From contig JAISET010000254.1 of the NCBI GenBank assembly GCA_031264015.1, positions 1 to 58,747 of the forward strand: a DNA stretch of 58,747 bases. The letters run 5' to 3'. Below the pieces are notes generated by a model. That model was given only the letters and a program-made list of their open reading frames with translations, searched no databases and was not told the DNA's origin. This DNA comes from Deltaproteobacteria bacterium (GTDB lineage Bacteria > Desulfobacterota > Desulfarculia > Adiutricales > Adiutricaceae). The first letter of the stretch is position 1; each line of letters starts with the position of its first letter. Positions 55,476 to 58,747 of the stretch are shown here, piece after piece. The position numbers were made by a program, and so were the translations under genes.

Positions 55476-55672
55476 TTTCTGATCCTGCTTTTTCGGTTCG
55501 GCGTCGCCGCGCCCCTCGTTTTTTCGGCTCCTCTTTTTTTCCGGCCTCTTTTTTGTTTCTTTTTTTCAGCCCGTCTTTACGCCCTCTTCTTTCCGCTCTT
55601 TTTTTAGTCCCTTTTTTCCCGTTTCTCTTTCATAAAAATCTTTCCCTCCCGCGCGTCCTCCCGCGCGTCCTC

Positions 55673-56812
55673 TCACATGGTCGGTCCCTGGGGCTGCTCC
55701 CTGGCGCTGACCTCCACGAAGACGGGCCTGGTCTCCTTGGCGCGCAGGGCCAGGTCGAAGACGCGCATCCACTCGGAGGCGACCAGGTCCCAGCTGTAGC
55801 GGGCGCGGACGGCGCTTCGGGCCATCCGGGCCAGCTCGTCGCGCCACTCGGCGCGTTCGAGCATGTCCAGGGCGCGGTCGACGAACTGGCGCTGGTAGTC
55901 GCGGCTCAGGGGTTTGCCGGGGACCTTGAACTCCGGCTGGACCGCGGACTCGGACAGGGCGAAGCCGTCGGTGGTCAGAACCGCCGTCCCCGCCGCCTGG
56001 GCCTCCAGAACGGCCAGGCAGCTGACCTCGGGGAAGACGCAGGGGTAGACCATCATCTCGGCCTCGGCCAGATGGCGGTAGTAGTCTTTTTTGGCAAGGG
56101 AGCCCAGGTTGATGATCCGGGGGTCCTTGGAGATCAAAAGCGTCAGGTAGTCGTAGAGGCTGCAGAGGCTCTTGTCCATCAGGTTGTCCGGGACCTTGTA
56201 GCCGCAGACGTACAGCCTGAGGTCGTCGCGCGTCTGCGAGAGGCGCGGCCAGATCTCCTCCAGCAAAAGCTTCAGCCCGCGCTCGGGCCGGGAGGCGTAG
56301 ATGAGCTTGCCGCGCTTCTTGCGGACGCCCCGGGAGGCCTGCTCCAGCAGGTCCAGGTCGAGCCCGTTTCTGGTGACGATCATGCGGTCGTCGAGCTGGG
56401 GGAGGCGGGTCAGATAATTGTCGCGGTGGAACTGGGAGAGGACCAGGCAGAGGTCGATCTCGTCCTGGACGGCCCTGAGCCCCCGGGGGTTGTCGAGGGT
56501 GTCGTGGTTCCACAGGACGTTGAGCCCGCTTTTTAACGGCAGGCTGAAAAATCCGAAGAAGCGGCTGACCACGATGACGTCGAAGGCCTTCCGGGCCAGG
56601 AGCTGCAGGGACTTTCTGAAGGGATGGTAGTCGACGCCGTGGTGCCGGGCCGCCTCCGGACAGTTGTTGACCGCCAGGACCTCGTGGCCCAGCCTGGCCA
56701 CCGCCCTGGACACCTGGATGAAGGCGGTCTCGGCGCCCCCGACCGCGCCGTGCTCCAAAGCGTCCCCGGCGAAGGGGGGCCCGTCGGTGAAGAAGCCTAT
56801 GACCCTTTTCAC
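55673..56812 (-). CDS. Family 1-type glycosyltransferase
   Basis: 379 aa. GTG start 56812 overlaps the stop of the upstream gene (GTGA) and begins VKRVIGFFTDGPPF. GT-B fold: GGAETAFIQVSRAVARLGHEV (acceptor domain), VLWNHDTLDNPRGL, a linker and then the donor half IVTRNGLDLDLL, KLIYASRPERGLKLLLE, YVCGYKVPD, NLGSLAKKDYYRHLAEAEMMVYP, EVSCLAVLEAQAAGTAVLTTD with the E-x7-E-like site. The acceptor is unknown. Co-translated with the GT2/TPR gene, so the two probably modify the same glycan. Confidence 0.88.
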   Translation of the reverse strand: MKRVIGFFTDGPPFAGDALEHGAVGGAETAFIQVSRAVARLGHEVLAVNNCPEAARHHGVDYHPFRKSLQLLARKAFDVIVVSRFFGFFSLPLKSGLNVLWNHDTLDNPRGLRAVQDEIDLCLVLSQFHRDNYLTRLPQLDDRMIVTRNGLDLDLLEQASRGVRKKRGKLIYASRPERGLKLLLEEIWPRLSQTRDDLRLYVCGYKVPDNLMDKSLCSLYDYLTLLISKDPRIINLGSLAKKDYYRHLAEAEMMVYPCVFPEVSCLAVLEAQAAGTAVLTTDGFALSESAVQPEFKVPGKPLSRDYQRQFVDRALDMLERAEWRDELARMARSAVRARYSWDLVASEWMRVFDLALRAKETRPVFVEVSAREQPQGPTM

Positions 56813-58125
56813 AGCGAGGCCTCCAGCATCCTGGCCCTGCGGTGGGCGGGGGCCAGCCTGATGGCCTGCTCCAGGAGCATCCTGGCCTCGGCGCCCTCGC
56901 CCTCGGCCAGGGCCGACTCGGCCAGGGCCACCCAGGGCTCGGGGTTGCCGGGGTTGAGGCCGATGGCCTCCCGCCAGGCCAGGCGGGCCTCCCCGGTCCG
57001 GCCGGCCCTCTCCTCGGCCTTGGCCAGGCGGCAGGCGCAGACAAAACCCTGCCTGGCCGGGTCGGCCCCCCAGGCGGGGTCGCCGCAGCCCAGGGCCAGG
57101 GCGGCCTTGAGCTCGGGCACGGACTCCTCGAAGCGGTCGCCGTCGTAATAAAACTTGCCCAGCTGCGCCCGGCCCGGGCCGTAGTCCGGCTTCAGGCGCC
57201 TCAAAGTCGTCAGGGTCCTCTCGGCCTCCTCGGTCTGGCCCAGCTTCAGCTGCGTCTGGCTCATCAGGATGAAGCAGTGCTTCCACAGCGACGGGCTCAC
57301 GCCGCCCCCGCGCGCCCCGCCGTCGCCGGGGCGGTCGCCCGGGCCGTCAGGGTCACCGCCCGCCTCGTCGTCGTCCCGGCCGTCCAGCGCGCTCTTTCTG
57401 CCGACCCGGACCGCCCGGGCCAGCTGCTGGGCGGCCTCCTGGAGGTAGCGGAGGTTGTACAAGGTTCTGCCGAGCTGGTAGATGTGGTAGAAGTCGCCGG
57501 CGGCCGTCTCGGGGGCGGCGGCCAGCAGCTCCAAATTTCTCAGGCCCTTCCGCCTGGCCTCGGCCCCGTCGGCGTAGCCCCAGTGCCTGACCTCGGCCCT
57601 GGTCCTGCGGACGGGCCAGTCGGCCGGGTGGCTCAGCTGCTCGTGGACGCTGCCCGTGAAGCGGCACAGGGGCGAGTTGGGGAAGACCCTCTTCTGCCAG
57701 AGCCTGTCGCCCTGGGGGACCACCACCTCGGTGGCCAGCAAGACGGTCTCGCTCCCGTCCAGACGCTCCCTCAGATAGCCGAGATCCGCGGGCGAGATGG
57801 AGTTGTCCCCGTCCAGCCATAAAACATAGTCGCTGGTCATGCGCTCGAGACCGAAGTTGCGGGCCGCTGAAAAGTCGTTGGGCCAGGGGATGTGCAGGAC
57901 CCGGGCCCCGTAGCCCGCGGCCAGCTCCGGCGTCTGGTCCGTCGACCCCGTGTCCACGACGACGATCTCGTCGAAGAGGCCGGCCGCCGGGCCCAGGCTC
58001 AGGGGGAGGTTTTTGGCCTCGTTCTTGACGATCATGGCCAGTCCCAGGGTCGGCCCGCCGCCCGCGCCGCCCGCCCGCTGGTCCCGGCGTCCGCCGGGAG
58101 GTCTGAAAAGGGCGTCTAGATCCAT
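56809..58125 (-). CDS. Family 2 glycosyltransferase with TPR domain
   Basis: 438 aa. GT-A domain in residues ~28-210: LAMIVKNEAKNLP, IVVVDTGSTDQTPELAAGYG, NDFSAARNFGLE, YVLWLDGDNSISP (DxD-type motif) and FTGSVHEQL. The C-terminal ~220 residues are TPR-like helical repeats (HIYQLGRTLYNLRYLQEAAQ, LGQTEEAERTL, GKFYYDGDRFEESVPELKAAL split, LEQAIRLAPAHRRARML), interrupted by a Gly/Asp-rich insert (~260-285). GT2-TPR fusions of this kind are typical of protein glycosylation clusters (flagellin or adhesin). ATG 58125. Confidence 0.88.
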   Translation of the reverse strand: MDLDALFRPPGGRRDQRAGGAGGGPTLGLAMIVKNEAKNLPLSLGPAAGLFDEIVVVDTGSTDQTPELAAGYGARVLHIPWPNDFSAARNFGLERMTSDYVLWLDGDNSISPADLGYLRERLDGSETVLLATEVVVPQGDRLWQKRVFPNSPLCRFTGSVHEQLSHPADWPVRRTRAEVRHWGYADGAEARRKGLRNLELLAAAPETAAGDFYHIYQLGRTLYNLRYLQEAAQQLARAVRVGRKSALDGRDDDEAGGDPDGPGDRPGDGGARGGGVSPSLWKHCFILMSQTQLKLGQTEEAERTLTTLRRLKPDYGPGRAQLGKFYYDGDRFEESVPELKAALALGCGDPAWGADPARQGFVCACRLAKAEERAGRTGEARLAWREAIGLNPGNPEPWVALAESALAEGEGAEARMLLEQAIRLAPAHRRARMLEASL

Positions 58126-58564
58126 GTCGTCCCCCCTGCCCGCGGGCCGTCGGCCCCGGGAGCTTGCCTGGCCCGCCAGTCCCCGCCGCGGGTTTCTTTT
58201 CCGCGGGAGCCGCGGCCGCTCTTATCTCGCTCTTACTTTATCCCGTCCCGTCGGCGCCGTCTCGCGCGTCTGTTTTTGACGGTCTCAGGCCCTCGATTAT
58301 TTCCCCGCCCGCGTCGTCGTCGTCATCTTATTCGTCATCATCATCGTCTTCGTCGTCATCATCGTCATCATCGTCATCTTCTTCTTCTTCGTCATCGTCA
58401 TCATCATCATAAATAACGTCATCATTATCGTCACAGGGAGGCGAGCATTTTCTTCTTCGTCATCATCGTTATCATCGTTATCATCGTCATCATCGTCATC
58501 ATCGTCATCATCGTCATCATCGTCATCATCGTCATCATCGTCATCAATAACGTCGTCATTATCG
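58126..58564. repeat. Simple-repeat region with GTCATCATC 9-mers and a 39-bp duplication
   Basis: From ~58311 to 58430 TC(A/G)TC-type trinucleotides dominate. From 58459 to 58548 there are about ten tandem 9-mers GT(C/T)ATCATC, the last six perfect. A 39-bp segment occurs twice, at 58412-58451 and 58546-58584, with two mismatches. The second copy includes the stop codon and last codons of the partial gene at the edge, so its tail has been duplicated with the repeats. No gene within. Confidence 0.85.
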
Positions 58565-58747
58565 TCACAGGGAGGCGAGCATCTTGAGGATCAGCCCGTC
58601 GGCCCAGATGAGGTTCTTTAAGACGCCAGGCTTGCTGCCGGAGGCCAGGGCCGGGGAGAGGATCTGGGCCATGAAGGCGCTGGCCCGCGAGGTGGCCATC
58701 ATCTCGGCCAGGCACCTTTGGAAGTTGACCTGGAGGAGGCGCTTTAA
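58565..58747 (-). CDS. Partial gene, C-terminal 60 residues, cut by window edge
   Basis: The frame is open from the edge to a TGA at 58567-58565, with strong third-position GC bias, and reads ...LKRLLQVNFQRCLAEMMATS, then AFMAQILSPALASGS, ending GLILKMLASL. The 5' part lies outside the window. Helical-looking, no motif recognised. Probably the upstream member of the glycosylation gene run, though the 440-bp repeat spacer separates them. Confidence 0.6.
   Translation of the reverse strand, partial: LKRLLQVNFQRCLAEMMATSRASAFMAQILSPALASGSKPGVLKNLIWADGLILKMLASL

Noticed and set aside
58431-58715. A Met/Thr-rich minus-strand frame at the right edge
   Set aside because: Created by the GTCATCATC repeats; the alternative frame ending at 58565 has core-genome codon bias and is the real gene end.

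Overview
ORGANISM. The window is mostly GC-rich, with strong G/C preference at third codon positions, broken by sharply AT-rich islands and AT-rich intergenic stretches. Gene content is Gram-negative: a type IV pilus PilC followed by a PilS-like kinase, a periplasmic ZraP-like protein beside a ZraS-like kinase, Lol-type lipoproteins, a GT9 (heptosyltransferase-like) enzyme, split GlyQ/GlyS, a LarE sulfur transferase and a small PTS (EIID, HPr, EI). This mix fits Desulfobacterota (former Deltaproteobacteria). That placement is inference; no rRNA is present. Non-coding DNA is unusually abundant and rich in short tandem repeats (periods 9, 12, 27, 38 and 42 bp). LAYOUT. 0.3-4.4 kb: tRNA-Pro, a small orphan protein, a lower-GC pair whose second gene looks like an R-S-E ADP-ribosyltransferase, an unknown divergent gene and a leucine-rich-repeat protein. 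4.8-7.0 kb: secreted cyclophilin, small exported protein, LarE. 7.1-11.1 kb: AT-rich defence remnant, with two D12-class adenine methyltransferases, an AlwI-like endonuclease lacking its C-terminal region, and the 5' half of an AAA+ ATPase. 11.4-14.7 kb (minus): def, fmt, PQ-loop-like membrane protein, mnmA. 15.3-21.7 kb (plus): holA, CapA-like lipoprotein, small lipoprotein, coaX, LD-carboxypeptidase, cysteine desulfurase. 22.2-26.9 kb: AT-rich three-gene island with a methyltransferase-fold subunit, an NPPY DNA methyltransferase and a GIY-YIG/SF2-helicase fusion, each gene overlapping the next. 27.1-35.3 kb (minus): glyQ-glyS, a large exported putative cysteine peptidase with a disordered tail, a zinc-ribbon coiled-coil protein and a three-domain Nif3-like protein. 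35.8-36.9 kb: tRNA-Met and a long AT-rich spacer holding a duplicated stem-loop element. 36.9-40.7 kb: pilC, pilS-like kinase, orphan HigA. 41.3-46.0 kb (minus): NlpC/P60-LysM lipoprotein and EIID-HPr-EI. 47.3-51.0 kb: divergent ZraS-like kinase with two ATPase domains, and ZraP-like protein. 51.3-58.7 kb (minus): four glycosyltransferase-type genes and a partial gene at the edge. HOW IT FITS. The GC-rich genes are ordinary housekeeping and envelope functions: translation initiation and tRNA thiolation, glycyl-tRNA synthesis, CoA, peptidoglycan turnover, pili, PTS signalling and surface glycans. The two AT-rich islands are DNA-modification/defence cassettes placed between core genes. The first is decayed at both ends. 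The second looks intact and is the best candidate for a little-described restriction-modification system.
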